Assembly (NCBI GenBank): GCA_963732845.1
Contig: CAVTBE010000005.1
Coordinates: 310,001-374,000, forward strand
DNA from: CAVSRC01 sp963732845
Lineage (GTDB): Bacteria > Pseudomonadota > Alphaproteobacteria > Rhizobiales > Kaistiaceae
DNA: 64,000 nt
Direction of reading: 5' to 3'
Shown here piece by piece: positions 37,206-46,541 of the stretch. The notes below the pieces were generated by a model. The model searched no databases and had not been told where the DNA came from. It saw nothing but the letters and a program-made list of their open reading frames with translations. The position numbers and the translations under genes were made by a program. Position 1 is the stretch's first letter. Each line of letters begins with the position of its first letter.

Positions 37206-39905
37206 ATGGTTAAGCATCGGCCGAACGAGCCGGACAGCGCCCCTGTCGACAAAGTCGACATGCAGTTGGGCCGCCTCGTCTCGGCCAATGCTCAGGTGCA
37301 GGCGGACGCCCAAGAGCGGTTCGCCGCCGGGCTGAACTGGCAAGTCGAACGCTTCGCGCTCAGGGCAATCATCAGCCAACTGCCCGAACTCGTCTACGCC
37401 AAGGACACCAGCGGGCGGTTCCTCGCGGCCAATGATGCGGTCGCGCGGGACGTCGGTGTGGAGCGGGCGGAGGATCTGATCGGCAAGACCGACTTCGATC
37501 TGTTCCCGCCGAACGTGGCGCAGGGTTTCCATGACATCGAGCAGCAGATCATCGCGTCCGGAACGCCGATGATCGACATGGAAGAGGACAGGATAGACGA
37601 GGCCGGCGCGTCCAAGTGGCTACGGACGGCAAAGCTGCCGATGAGAGACGACCGCGGCGAGATCATCGGGCTGATCGGCGTGGCGCGGGACATCACCGAG
37701 CGCAAACGCGCTGAACAGGCCTGGAAGGCCGAACGCGCCTTGTTCCGGGCCATGATCGACCAAGTACCGGATTACCTGTTCGTCAAGGATACCGCCAGTC
37801 GCTTCATCGTCGTCAACCGGGCCGTTGCTGCGGACCTGGGTCTGCGGCCCGAAGATCTGATGAGCAAGACCGACTTCGAACTCCACCCGCCGGACCTTGC
37901 CCGAAAGTTCTTCGCCGACGAGCAGAAAGTGATCAGTTCGGGAGAACCACTCCTCGACATTGAAGAATATGTGCTCGACGTCTCTGGCAACAAGAAGTGG
38001 CTATCGACGTCGAAGGTGCCTTTGCGCAATGACCAGAATGAGGTCATTGGCATTGTTGGGGTCGCCCGCAACATCACCGAACGAAAACGCGTCGAGGCTG
38101 CGCTTGCCGAGAGCGAGAGCCGCTGGAACTTCGCGCTCGAAGGCGCCGGTCAGGGTGTCTGGGACCACGACCTGAAGCACGGCAAAGCCTTCTACTCGCG
38201 CGTGTGGAGGCAGATGCGCGGCTTCGGTCTGGATGAGACCATCGACGGGTCGCGCGAAGCGTGGCTAGCGCGCGTTCACCCAGACGATCGTCCGCGCATC
38301 ATCAACCAGACAGATCGACAGAATTCCGGCGAATTGGCCCAGAATTCATTCGAGTACCGCGAGCAGCATCGGGACGGGCACTACATCTGGATTCTGAGCC
38401 GCGGCAAGGCGGTTGAGTGGAACCCCGACGGCAGCGTCGCCCGGATCATCGGTACGGACACCGACATCACCAGCCTCAAAGAGGCCGAGGCACGGGCGGC
38501 AGAGGAGAAAGAGCAGACCTATCGCAAGCACCTTGCCGCGCTTGAAAACGCGCATGAGGCAGCTGAGGCTGCCCAGAAACTCGCGCAGTCACTTGCCCGG
38601 CACGACGCTCTTACCGGCCTGCCCAACAGACGAGTTTTTGCCGAAGTGATCGAAGCCGCAAGACTGCACGCCGGTCGTGGCGGTGCGCAGTTCGCAGTTC
38701 TGAGCCTCGACCTGGACCGTTTCAAGCCGATCAACGACATCCACGGTCATCAGGCCGGCGATGATGTCCTGCGTGAGGTCGCGGCCCGGATCGGCGGAGT
38801 TGCCAGGGCAGGCGACACGGTGGCGCGGCTGGGAGGCGACGAATTCACCCTGATCATGCACTGCACCGATTTGGATGAAGAGCCTGCCGCCGCAGCGGCA
38901 TTGCTGGCAGATCGGATCATCGATGCTGTCGGGCGCCCAATCAGCATTGGCGATCGATGCGTCGATGTCGGTGCCAGCATCGGGATCGCCATCTGTCCGA
39001 CGGACGGGACTGATCCAGAAACGCTGCTCCGCGCGGCCGATATGGCGATGTATCGCGCAAAGGAAGAAGGCCGAGACACGCATCGTTTCTTCCAGAGGAG
39101 CATGGAAGATGCTCTGAAGGCCCGCCTGGCGCTGGAAGCAGACGTTCGATCGGCAGTCGCGAAAGAGGAAATTGAACCGCACTATCAGCCGCTGATGCTG
39201 CTGGCCGAAAAGCGCCTCGTTGGCTTCGAAATCCTGGCGCGCTGGCATCATCCGACACGAGGAGACGTCGAGCCGGAACTCTTCATCCCGGTCGTGGAGA
39301 AGCTCGGCCTGATCGCTGAACTGACCTATTCGCTCCTGAGGCGCGCTTGTCTCGACGCGCGCAACTGGTCACCCGAGATCACGATCGCCCTCAACGTCTC
39401 GCCTAGACATCTTGGCGATCCTCTGTTGACCGCAAAGATACTTTCAATCTTGTCGGAGTCGGCGTTTCCGCCAACGCGCCTCGAAATCGAGATCACCGAG
39501 TTGGCGCTCGTGAACGATCTTCCTGCCGCGCGAACTGCCCTCGTCGCCCTCCAGGATCTCGGCATCAAAATATCGCTCGACGATTTCGGCACGGGCTATT
39601 CCAATCTCTACAATCTCCGCGAGATCCGTTTCGACAAGATCAAGATCGACCGCTCGTTCGTGCTGTCGATGGAAACCAATGTCGAGAGCGCCAAGATTGT
39701 GCACTCGGTGATCAACCTGGCGAAGAGCCTTGGATTGCCTACTATCGCCGAGGGCATCGAGCATGCCCAAACGTTGAACCAGATCGTGCAAAGCGGAGGC
39801 GAATACGGTCAGGGGTACTATTTCTCGAAGGCGCTGCCTGCGGCCGAAGCGACCAAGCTTGCCGAAGGTGCGAAATTAGTCCCCAAGGCTCGCAAGCAGA
39901 CCTGA
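37206..39905 (+). CDS. PAS-PAS-PAS GGDEF-EAL protein
   Basis: The 899-residue soluble c-di-GMP signalling protein has three PAS/PAC units (about 55-175, 180-300 and 305-430). The first two are near-duplicates (DLIGKTDFDLFPPNVAQGF and DLMSKTDFELHPPDLARKF). A short coiled coil (about 430-465), a GGDEF domain with intact RLGGDEF and an EAL domain follow. The EAL domain has EIL in place of EAL, but keeps NVSPRHL, EITE, DDFGTGYS, KIDRSF and AEGIEH. Either enzyme activity is possible. PAS units may sense redox or a ligand. There is no TM segment, so it is cytosolic. Confidence 0.9.
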   Translation: MVKHRPNEPDSAPVDKVDMQLGRLVSANAQVQADAQERFAAGLNWQVERFALRAIISQLPELVYAKDTSGRFLAANDAVARDVGVERAEDLIGKTDFDLFPPNVAQGFHDIEQQIIASGTPMIDMEEDRIDEAGASKWLRTAKLPMRDDRGEIIGLIGVARDITERKRAEQAWKAERALFRAMIDQVPDYLFVKDTASRFIVVNRAVAADLGLRPEDLMSKTDFELHPPDLARKFFADEQKVISSGEPLLDIEEYVLDVSGNKKWLSTSKVPLRNDQNEVIGIVGVARNITERKRVEAALAESESRWNFALEGAGQGVWDHDLKHGKAFYSRVWRQMRGFGLDETIDGSREAWLARVHPDDRPRIINQTDRQNSGELAQNSFEYREQHRDGHYIWILSRGKAVEWNPDGSVARIIGTDTDITSLKEAEARAAEEKEQTYRKHLAALENAHEAAEAAQKLAQSLARHDALTGLPNRRVFAEVIEAARLHAGRGGAQFAVLSLDLDRFKPINDIHGHQAGDDVLREVAARIGGVARAGDTVARLGGDEFTLIMHCTDLDEEPAAAAALLADRIIDAVGRPISIGDRCVDVGASIGIAICPTDGTDPETLLRAADMAMYRAKEEGRDTHRFFQRSMEDALKARLALEADVRSAVAKEEIEPHYQPLMLLAEKRLVGFEILARWHHPTRGDVEPELFIPVVEKLGLIAELTYSLLRRACLDARNWSPEITIALNVSPRHLGDPLLTAKILSILSESAFPPTRLEIEITELALVNDLPAARTALVALQDLGIKISLDDFGTGYSNLYNLREIRFDKIKIDRSFVLSMETNVESAKIVHSVINLAKSLGLPTIAEGIEHAQTLNQIVQSGGEYGQGYYFSKALPAAEATKLAEGAKLVPKARKQT

Positions 39906-40216
39906 GCCTAAGCCTCGAGGTCGTCTCCGGATCAAGCGCGACCGCCCGTCGAAGCTATTGCGATGACCGTTCATCTCTCGAAAGCCGACATGCACCGCGT
40001 CAGTCCGGACTTCGGTCGGGCGCCACGTCCGGACCATCGACGTGACGTGCATGACTTTGGTTCACGGCGAAACGTAGAAGGTTCGGTTCGATGACGGCGC
40101 AATACTCTGACCGCCGTTTACCATGTATATCCAAGATTGCCGCCAGATCGTCGCTTCACTTTGCGTCAACACCTCGAATATAGAATCGCTCCTCTTCGCC
40201 AAGGAGCGGAGGACAT
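39906..40216. other. Gap between the two c-di-GMP genes
   Basis: 311 bp with no supported gene. AAGGAGCGGAG at 40200-40210 is the ribosome binding site for the next gene. No terminator or clear promoter stands out. Confidence 0.4.
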
Positions 40217-42538
40217 ATGGCCGAACTCCTCGCAACGAGCTACGCGGTATTGATCGACGGGCTGGTGCTGCTGGGGATGGCATTCGTCCTCAGCCTCGCC
40301 TTCCCGTGGTTGCGGACGCGGCCGAATGGGCAGCGCACGATCGTCCTCAGCATCGCCTTCAGCGCGATGGTCGTCGGAACCATGATGAACGCGTATCCGA
40401 TGGGTCCGGGGATCATCGGCGACCTTCGCATCGTCGTGATCGCGGTTGCCGCGATCGTCGGCGGTCCCGTCCCGGCGCTTGTCACGGCGGCTGTGGCCGC
40501 GGCCTATCGGATCCATCTCGGCGGCGAGTCTGCCGCGGCTGTCTTCGGCATCGCTGTCGTCGCCGGCCTGGCCATCGGTTTCGCCCGGATGAAGCTGGCG
40601 AAGACGCCGTGGAACCTTGCCTTGTTCGGCGTCGTGCTGGCGGCGGCCAACGCCTCGCTGCCGATTGCCGCCCTGCTCTTCTCGACTGTTTCACCGGAAG
40701 AGGCGCTTCGCTTTGGCGCGCTGTTCTTTTCCTCCACGGTTTTCGTCTTTCCGCTTGGCATCGTCGTGATCGGCGGGCTGCTGGAGCGCGAGCAGCGGCG
40801 GGCGCGCAACGAAGCGGAACTCAGGACACTCAACGCGTCGCTTTCGTTTCAGGCCGCGCGCGAGCAAGGCGTCTTCGAAAGCTCGGGCGTGGCCATCGCG
40901 TGGGTCGATCTCGCGACCGGCCGCCTCACCCGGGCCAATCCGCAATACGCCAAGTTCACCGGCTATTCCGAGGCGGAACTGACCAACAAGCGCTTCGACG
41001 AATTGTCGGTGCCCGAGGAACGCGAGAGTGACGTCACCTCGATCAAATCGCTCGAGGCCGGCGAGCTGACCTTCGTGACCGACGAGAGGCGCTACGTGCG
41101 CAAGGACGGCAAGGTCATGTGGGCCCTGCGCACGCTCACTGCGGTCAAAGAGGGCGGCGCGCCGTCCACCGTATTCGTGACGCTGCAGGACATCACGGCA
41201 CGCAAGCAAGCGCGCGAGGAGATCGCCTATCTTGCCGAGCACGATTCCCTGACCGGCCTGTTCAATCAACTCGTACTGCACATCGAACTCGCCGATGCGA
41301 TCACCCACCGGGGGCCGGACAAGATTGTGGCGGTTTTGTTCCTCGATCTCGACGACTTCAAGCTGATCAACGATACGCTCGGCCACCCGACAGGCGATGC
41401 AGTTCTGGTCGAGATGGCCAGTCGGCTGCGCGCGACCGTCGCCAAAGGCGATATCGTCGCACGCCTCGGCGGCAACGAATTCGCGGTTCTGTGTCGGGCC
41501 GCGACAACCGAAGCCGACGTCCGCGCCCTTGCTGAACGCCTCTACGACCGCGTCACGCAGCCCTACGCGACCGACGGCGGTCCGGTGAAGGCTGATGCGA
41601 GCATCGGGATCTCGCTGGGGCCGCGCGATGGCGAGGACGCCGACGCGCTCGTCAAGACGGCGGATATCGCGCTCCACGCGGCCAAGGCCGCCGGCAGTGA
41701 TAGCCCCTATCTGTTTTTTCAGTCGGAGATGGAAGAACGGCTGGTCGCCCGCGAGGAGCTGAAAGTCGATCTCACCGCCGCGCTGGCGAACAACGAACTT
41801 GAGATCGAATACCAGCCTAGTGTCGATCTGCGCACCGGTGCCGTGACCAGCTTCGAAGCGCTCCTGCGCTGGCGGCATCCGCTCAAGGGCATGATGGCCC
41901 CATCCGAATTCATTCCGCTTGCCGAAGAGACAGGGCTGATCGTGCCGATCGGCGACTGGGTGCTCTATCGAGCGTGCCGGGAAGCGACGCGCTGGCCGGT
42001 GCATGTCTCCGTTGCAGTGAACGTTTCGTCGGCGCAATTCAGCGGCCGTTTGTTTGCACCCCGCGTGGCGAAGGCTTTGGCCAGGTCGGGATTGGATCCA
42101 CGGCGCCTCGAGCTGGAGATCACCGAGACACTTCTCCTCAGCGGCAGCGACGAGACCCAACACAACCTCCGCGACCTTCGCCAACTCGGTCTGAAGATCG
42201 CGCTTGACGATTTCGGCACGGGCTACTCGTCGCTCGGCTACCTGCAGCAGTTCCCCTTCGACCGGATCAAGATCGACCGCTCGTTTGTCAGCGAGTTGGC
42301 CACGCGCCAAGCGTCCAGAACCCTGGTCCGGGCCGTCATCGAACTCGGCCATTCGCTGAACATGCGGATCACGGCGGAGGGCGTCGAAACCGACGAGCAA
42401 CTCGACCGGGTCTCCGCCAAAGGCTGCGATGAGGCGCAGGGTTTCCTGTTCAGCAAATCCGTGCCGCCGCACGAAGTGCCGGCGCTGATCGCGCGGATCG
42501 AGGCGTCAGACAAATTGGCTATCGGCGCAGCCGGATAG
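40217..42538 (+). CDS. Membrane 5TMR-PAS-GGNEF-EAL protein
   Basis: The 773-residue protein starts with about six TM helices of the LytS-type 5TMR family (GDLRIVVIAVAAIVGGPVPA and AAYRIHLGG are typical). A PAS domain (about 225-330), a GGDEF-like domain and an EAL domain follow. The GGDEF site reads GGNEF: Asp to Asn at a metal/catalytic position, so cyclase activity is likely lost or reduced. The EAL side is canonical (FEALLRWRHP, NVSSAQF, EITETLL, DDFGTGYSS, KIDRSF, AEGVET). It is best read as a membrane-bound phosphodiesterase, possibly regulated by GTP. Confidence 0.9.
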   Translation: MAELLATSYAVLIDGLVLLGMAFVLSLAFPWLRTRPNGQRTIVLSIAFSAMVVGTMMNAYPMGPGIIGDLRIVVIAVAAIVGGPVPALVTAAVAAAYRIHLGGESAAAVFGIAVVAGLAIGFARMKLAKTPWNLALFGVVLAAANASLPIAALLFSTVSPEEALRFGALFFSSTVFVFPLGIVVIGGLLEREQRRARNEAELRTLNASLSFQAAREQGVFESSGVAIAWVDLATGRLTRANPQYAKFTGYSEAELTNKRFDELSVPEERESDVTSIKSLEAGELTFVTDERRYVRKDGKVMWALRTLTAVKEGGAPSTVFVTLQDITARKQAREEIAYLAEHDSLTGLFNQLVLHIELADAITHRGPDKIVAVLFLDLDDFKLINDTLGHPTGDAVLVEMASRLRATVAKGDIVARLGGNEFAVLCRAATTEADVRALAERLYDRVTQPYATDGGPVKADASIGISLGPRDGEDADALVKTADIALHAAKAAGSDSPYLFFQSEMEERLVAREELKVDLTAALANNELEIEYQPSVDLRTGAVTSFEALLRWRHPLKGMMAPSEFIPLAEETGLIVPIGDWVLYRACREATRWPVHVSVAVNVSSAQFSGRLFAPRVAKALARSGLDPRRLELEITETLLLSGSDETQHNLRDLRQLGLKIALDDFGTGYSSLGYLQQFPFDRIKIDRSFVSELATRQASRTLVRAVIELGHSLNMRITAEGVETDEQLDRVSAKGCDEAQGFLFSKSVPPHEVPALIARIEASDKLAIGAAG

Positions 42539-42637
42539 TCCCCGGCCTGGCGCGCGGCTGATGTGCATTTGGTCCGCTTCAGGTCACACCCGGTCTTTGA
42601 GCAGGCCGGGCCCGACGTCCGGTTTGGGCGACGGGGC

Positions 42638-42816
42638 ACCTATCGGGAGCCGGCCAAGTGGGTGGCGAAGCTCAGGGCGCTTCGCACCGACGACAAGCTG
42701 ACGATCCTGCGTACCAACATGGATACCGGCCACGGCGCCGCGTCGGGCTGCTTCGACCGGCTGCACGAAACCGCCTTCGCCCAAGCCTTTGTGCTCAAAG
42801 TGGTGGGGCTGACGGG
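42638..42816 (+). repeat. opdB-tail repeat, copy 4 (diverged)
   Basis: About 179 bp encode 57 residues that differ from the opdB C-terminus at only a few positions (for example KTDDH to RTDDK, DAGHGGASGR to DTGHGAASGC), with many silent changes. The opdB stop TAG is CAG here, so the frame reads on towards the MBL-fold gene. The gap 42539-42874 holds nothing else I can support. Confidence 0.9.
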
Positions 42817-42874
42817 ACAGGCCGTATACTCTTGGTGCGCACGCCGGAACCCGTGCCTGCCTAGGGAGTATTCC

Positions 42875-43840
42875 ATGAAAGCAATCGATACGGTGGAGAT
42901 CGGCATCCTGGTCGACAACACCACCGACAGCCTGTCGTCTCGGCCGTCATTCGTGGAGACGGAGTGGGCCGGCCTCTACCGCCGCGGAATGAAGCTGCTT
43001 TCCGGAAAGTGCCTGTGCTGCGCCGCCCATGGCCTGTCCTACCTGATCACCGCGAAGGCCGGAGGCGGCAGCCATGCGCTGCTCTTCGACACCGGACCGG
43101 AGGAATTGGTGTTCGAGCGCAACGCGCTGCGGCTTGGCGTCGATATCGGCGCGATCGAGGCCATGGTGTTGTCGCACGGCCATTGGGATCACGGCGGCGC
43201 CATGCTGCGCGCGCTCCAGATGATAACGCTCGCCAACGGCGGCCGCCCGGTTCCGACCTACATGCACCCCGAGATGTTCGCACTGCGCGCGACGCGGTCC
43301 CGCGACGGCAGACTTCAGATGATGGAACCGGTGCCCGGCGCCGACATGCTTGCGGCACACGGCGCGGAGGTCATCGTCGCGCGCGACGAGCAGTCGGCGC
43401 TCGACGATCTCTTCTACGTGAGTGGCGAGATACCCCGCGTCACGTCGTTCGAGCGAGGGCTTCCCGGCCAGGTCCGGCAGACGGCATCGGGCGACTGGGA
43501 GCCGGACGAGATCCTGCCCGACGAGCGCTTTGTGGCCGTGCACATTGCCGGCAAGGGACAGGTTGTCTTCACCGCCTGCTCGCATGCGGGCCTGATCAAC
43601 GTCCTCACCCATGCCCGCGCGCGCTTTCCCGACATTCCGCTCTACGGTGTGTTCGGTGGCTTCCATCTTTCCGGCTCGACCGAGGCGATCATCCCCGAGA
43701 CGGTGGAGGCGCTCGCCCAGTTCGACCTCCAGCTGATTGCGCCGGGACACTGCACAGGCTGGCGGGCGCTCAGTGCCCTGGCTGCCGCATACGGCGACAA
43801 GGTGGTTCCCACGGCAGTCGGAAAGACGTTCACGCTCTAG
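42875..43840 (+). CDS. MBL-fold metallo-hydrolase
   Basis: The 321-residue protein has the metallo-beta-lactamase metal motif VLSHGHWDHGGA, an upstream FDTGPEEL Asp, then FTACSHAGL and GGFHLSGS, and a late APGHCTGW His. The layout (SHGHWDH, CSHAG, GGFHL) is that of the COG1237 type, annotated as 7,8-dihydropterin-6-yl-methyl-4-(beta-D-ribofuranosyl)-aminobenzene-phosphate synthase-like; the true substrate is unknown. ATG 42875 was chosen; the longer frame upstream consists of opdB-tail repeat DNA. GGGAGTA lies 6 bases before it. Confidence 0.85.
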   Translation: MKAIDTVEIGILVDNTTDSLSSRPSFVETEWAGLYRRGMKLLSGKCLCCAAHGLSYLITAKAGGGSHALLFDTGPEELVFERNALRLGVDIGAIEAMVLSHGHWDHGGAMLRALQMITLANGGRPVPTYMHPEMFALRATRSRDGRLQMMEPVPGADMLAAHGAEVIVARDEQSALDDLFYVSGEIPRVTSFERGLPGQVRQTASGDWEPDEILPDERFVAVHIAGKGQVVFTACSHAGLINVLTHARARFPDIPLYGVFGGFHLSGSTEAIIPETVEALAQFDLQLIAPGHCTGWRALSALAAAYGDKVVPTAVGKTFTL

Positions 43841-43923
43841 ACGCGTGCATTGAAGCGCATGTTTCCTGCACCGCAGGCATCGCGAATCGCTCATGCTAGA
43901 GTGGTGGCGACGCGGAGGGATTG

Positions 43924-45348
43924 GTGCAGGACCACATCAGCGACCTTACCGGCATAGCCTTCATCACGGCGGTCGCCGTCCTGCTCGGCTTCGTCCTCGT
44001 CCGCCTGCGGCAGCCGCCGATCGTCGGCTATATCCTGACCGGCGTCGTGCTCGGGCCGACCGGCTTCGGGCTGGTCAGCAACACCGGCAACATCACCCTG
44101 CTCGCCGAACTCGGCGTGATCATGCTCCTTTTCCTGGTCGGCATGGAGCTGTCGGTGCGCGCCTTCGCCCGCGTGGCGGGGCTGGCGGCGACGATCGCCA
44201 TCGGGCAGATCGCCGTGGCGCTGGCGATCACCGGCGCCTTCGGCTGGCTGATGGGCTGGCCGGTCAGCCAGATCGTGCTGCTCGGCTTCATCGTGGCGAT
44301 CTCCTCGACCGCGGTGGCGGTGCAGATGCTGGACGAGATCGGCGAACTGCGCACGCCCACCGGGCAGATCACCGTCGGCGTGCTGATCGCCCAGGACATC
44401 GCCGTGGTGCCGATGCTGATCATCGTCGCCTCGTTCAGCACCGCCGGTCAGAACGGCGCCTGGCTGGCGGCCAAGCTCGGCCTCGCCGTCGTCGTCCTGT
44501 TCGCCCTGCTCGGCTATCTCGGCACGCGAGCCGGCAAGTACCGCCTGCCCTTCACCGAGGCGATCCGCGGCCGGGTCGACCTGGTGGCGCTGGCCTCCAT
44601 CGCCTTTTGCTTCGGCGCGGCGTCGCTGACCGGCATCCTCGGTCTGTCGGCGGCCTTCGGCGCGTTCCTGGCCGGCCTGGTGATCGCCGGGTCGACGCTG
44701 CGCGGCGAGGCGATCGCTGCCACCCACCCGATCCAGAGCGTGCTGATCGTCGTCTTCTTCCTGTCGATCGGCCTGCTCATCGACCTCGATTTCATCATTG
44801 CCAATCTCGGCACGGTGATTTTCTTCGTGGTGGCGGTGCTGGCGGTGAAGACGGCGATCAACGTGGCGCTGATGCGTGTGGTGCGGCAGCCCTGGGAGAT
44901 GGCGTTTCCGGCCGGACTGATCATCGCGCAGATCGGCGAATTCTCCTTCGTGCTGGCGGCGACCGGGCTCGCCAACGGCTCGTTCAGCGGCGACGCCTAT
45001 CGCCTCGCCATCGCGGTGATCGCAGTGTCGCTGCTGGTCAGCCCCCTGTGGATGGTCTCGGTCCGTCGCTTCCACACGGTCGCGCACAACGGCATCTCGG
45101 ATTTCCGTGCCGCACTTGCCGAGGTCTATTCCGGCGAGATCGAGGAATTCGAACGTGGCCGGCTGGCGCTCGGCCGCCTCTTCCGCTTCGTCGCCAGGCA
45201 GTCGAAGGCGGTGTGGATCGTGCTCAGGCGCGGCGCCGCCGCCCGGCAGAGAGCCGCCGCCGAGCAAGCAACCGCCGAGCAAGCCGCGGCCGAGCCGGCC
45301 GCGGCCGAGCAGGCCCAACCTGCCGATCCGACGGACGCTTCCCGCTAG
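43924..45348 (+). CDS. CPA2-type cation:proton antiporter (KefB/YbaL-like)
   Basis: This roughly 474-residue membrane protein has about 12-13 TM helices of the Na_H_Exchanger fold (LLAELGVIMLLFLVGMELSV, AISSTAVAVQML, LIAQDIAVVPMLI). No TrkA-N domain follows. The C-terminal 80 residues are cytoplasmic and end in an Ala/Glu/Gln repeat (AAEQATAEQAAAEPAAAEQA). Likely a K+ or Na+/H+ antiporter. GTG 43924 or TTG 43921 is the start; no ATG is available at the right place. Confidence 0.85.
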   Translation: MQDHISDLTGIAFITAVAVLLGFVLVRLRQPPIVGYILTGVVLGPTGFGLVSNTGNITLLAELGVIMLLFLVGMELSVRAFARVAGLAATIAIGQIAVALAITGAFGWLMGWPVSQIVLLGFIVAISSTAVAVQMLDEIGELRTPTGQITVGVLIAQDIAVVPMLIIVASFSTAGQNGAWLAAKLGLAVVVLFALLGYLGTRAGKYRLPFTEAIRGRVDLVALASIAFCFGAASLTGILGLSAAFGAFLAGLVIAGSTLRGEAIAATHPIQSVLIVVFFLSIGLLIDLDFIIANLGTVIFFVVAVLAVKTAINVALMRVVRQPWEMAFPAGLIIAQIGEFSFVLAATGLANGSFSGDAYRLAIAVIAVSLLVSPLWMVSVRRFHTVAHNGISDFRAALAEVYSGEIEEFERGRLALGRLFRFVARQSKAVWIVLRRGAAARQRAAAEQATAEQAAAEPAAAEQAQPADPTDASR

Positions 45349-45412
45349 GCCACCGGCGCGCTACATTTTGCGGACGAGGGCTGGGCGATCTCTTGTCCCG
45401 AGGAGACGAACG

Positions 45413-45721
45413 ATGCGGATTCTTTATGGGTTTCTGGGGCTGGCGGCCCTGCTGATGCTGGGCGCCCCACACCAGGCGAACGCCGCCCAACCGCCGCGGG
45501 TCGCGGCCCAGAGCTGCAGCTCTCTTGCCGCAACCATCGGGTCGCGCAATGTCTGGCAGACCTGGTTCACCGGCTCGCGCCACCGGCTGTTCGGACCGCC
45601 CGAGCTGTACACCGCCAACCCCTGCTTCAGGACGCAGGCGGCGTGCAAGGCCTGGCTCTACTGGGCGCAGACCGACTGGCCGCGCCAGAACACCTTCAGG
45701 CCGTGCCGCAAGGGCTACTGA
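45413..45721 (+). CDS. Small exported hypothetical protein
   Basis: The 102-residue product has a signal peptide (LYGFLGLAALLMLGAPHQANA) and four Cys in the mature part (SCSSL, NPCFRTQAACKAW, RPCRKGY), suggesting disulfides. Trp/Arg-rich text (VWQTWFTGSRHRLFGPPELY) recalls short periplasmic proteins of Hyphomicrobiales. No named family. AGGAGACGAACG precedes ATG 45413. It is convergent with sodB. Confidence 0.65.
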   Translation: MRILYGFLGLAALLMLGAPHQANAAQPPRVAAQSCSSLAATIGSRNVWQTWFTGSRHRLFGPPELYTANPCFRTQAACKAWLYWAQTDWPRQNTFRPCRKGY

Positions 45722-45730
45722 GACGGCGTC

Positions 45731-45766
45731 AATAAAAAAGCGCGGCAAGCTCTCGCACTGCCGCGC
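45731..45766 (-). terminator. Rho-independent terminator of sodB
   Basis: On the minus strand TGCCGCGC... pairs as an 8-bp stem (45740-45747 with 45759-45766, GCGCGGCA/TGCCGCGC) followed by TTTTTTATT (45739-45731). It starts 27 bases after the sodB stop. The same stem might also help end the plus-strand gene that stops at 45721. Confidence 0.8.
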
Positions 45767-45792
45767 CCCTGTCGTGTCGCGGGTCGCCGCCG

Positions 45793-46401
45793 TCAGGCGT
45801 GCGCCATCGCGTTCTCGTACATCTCCAGCACGTAGTCCCAGTTGATCAGGTGATCGACAAAGGCCTCGAGGTATTTCGGGCGCGCGTTGCGATAGTCGAT
45901 GTAATAGGAGTGCTCCCACACATCGACGCCGAGGATCGGCGCAGCGTTGTGGACGAGCGGATTCTCGCCATTCGGCGTCTTCATGATGACCAGCTTGCCC
46001 TCCTGGACCGCGACCCAGGCCCAGCCCGAGCCGAACTGGGTGGCGCCAGCCTGGATGAAATCGGCACGGAACTTGTCGTAGCCGCCGAGATCGCTCGCGA
46101 TCGCCCCGGCGAGCGTGCCCGGCAGCTTGGTGCCGCCGCCGTTCTTCTTCATCCACTTCCAGAAGTGAATGTGGTTGAAGTGCTGGCCGGCATTGTTGAA
46201 CAGGCCGGCATTCTTCGCATAGCTCTGCCGGACCACGTCCTCGAGGCTCTTGCCCTCAAGGCCCGAGCCCTCGAGCAGCTTGTTGCCGTTGGTGACATAG
46301 GCCTGATGGTGCTTGTCGTGGTGGTATTCGAGCGTTTCCTTCGACATGTAGGGCTGCAACGCCTCATAGTCGTAAGGCAGGGTGGGAAGTTCAAAAGCCA
46401 T
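45793..46401 (-). CDS. sodB: Superoxide dismutase (Fe/Mn family)
   Basis: The 202-residue enzyme converts superoxide to oxygen and hydrogen peroxide. Metal ligands are visible: His27 (LEYHHDKHH), a His in QHFNHIHFW, and Asp and His in DVWEHSYYIDY. ATQFGSGWAWV and FNNAGQHFNH give mixed iron/manganese signals, so I do not assign the metal. No signal peptide, so it is cytoplasmic. AGGAGTG lies 9 bases before ATG 46401. It has its own terminator. Confidence 0.93.
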   Translation of the reverse strand: MAFELPTLPYDYEALQPYMSKETLEYHHDKHHQAYVTNGNKLLEGSGLEGKSLEDVVRQSYAKNAGLFNNAGQHFNHIHFWKWMKKNGGGTKLPGTLAGAIASDLGGYDKFRADFIQAGATQFGSGWAWVAVQEGKLVIMKTPNGENPLVHNAAPILGVDVWEHSYYIDYRNARPKYLEAFVDHLINWDYVLEMYENAMAHA

Positions 46402-46541
46402 TGGGGGACACTCCTTTGAAGCGTTGAACGGACTGGGCGCCGGGCGGCGCGCGGCAAAAAGCAGGAAACAGATCAGGATTCGCTTGGGAACATAGGTCGC
46501 GGCGGTCGCGGCGGCAACCGGAGCGAGGATCCCACGCGGGT

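Noticed and set aside
32344..42816. Integrative element with a tyrosine recombinase at the opdB 3' end
   Set aside because: The direct repeats fit, but no recombinase, excisionase or mobility gene was found between them, so I report the repeats without naming an element.
42563..42874. N-terminal extension of the MBL protein containing opdB-like sequence
   Set aside because: The frame is open only because the opdB-tail repeat lost its stop; a good start with a ribosome binding site lies at 42875.
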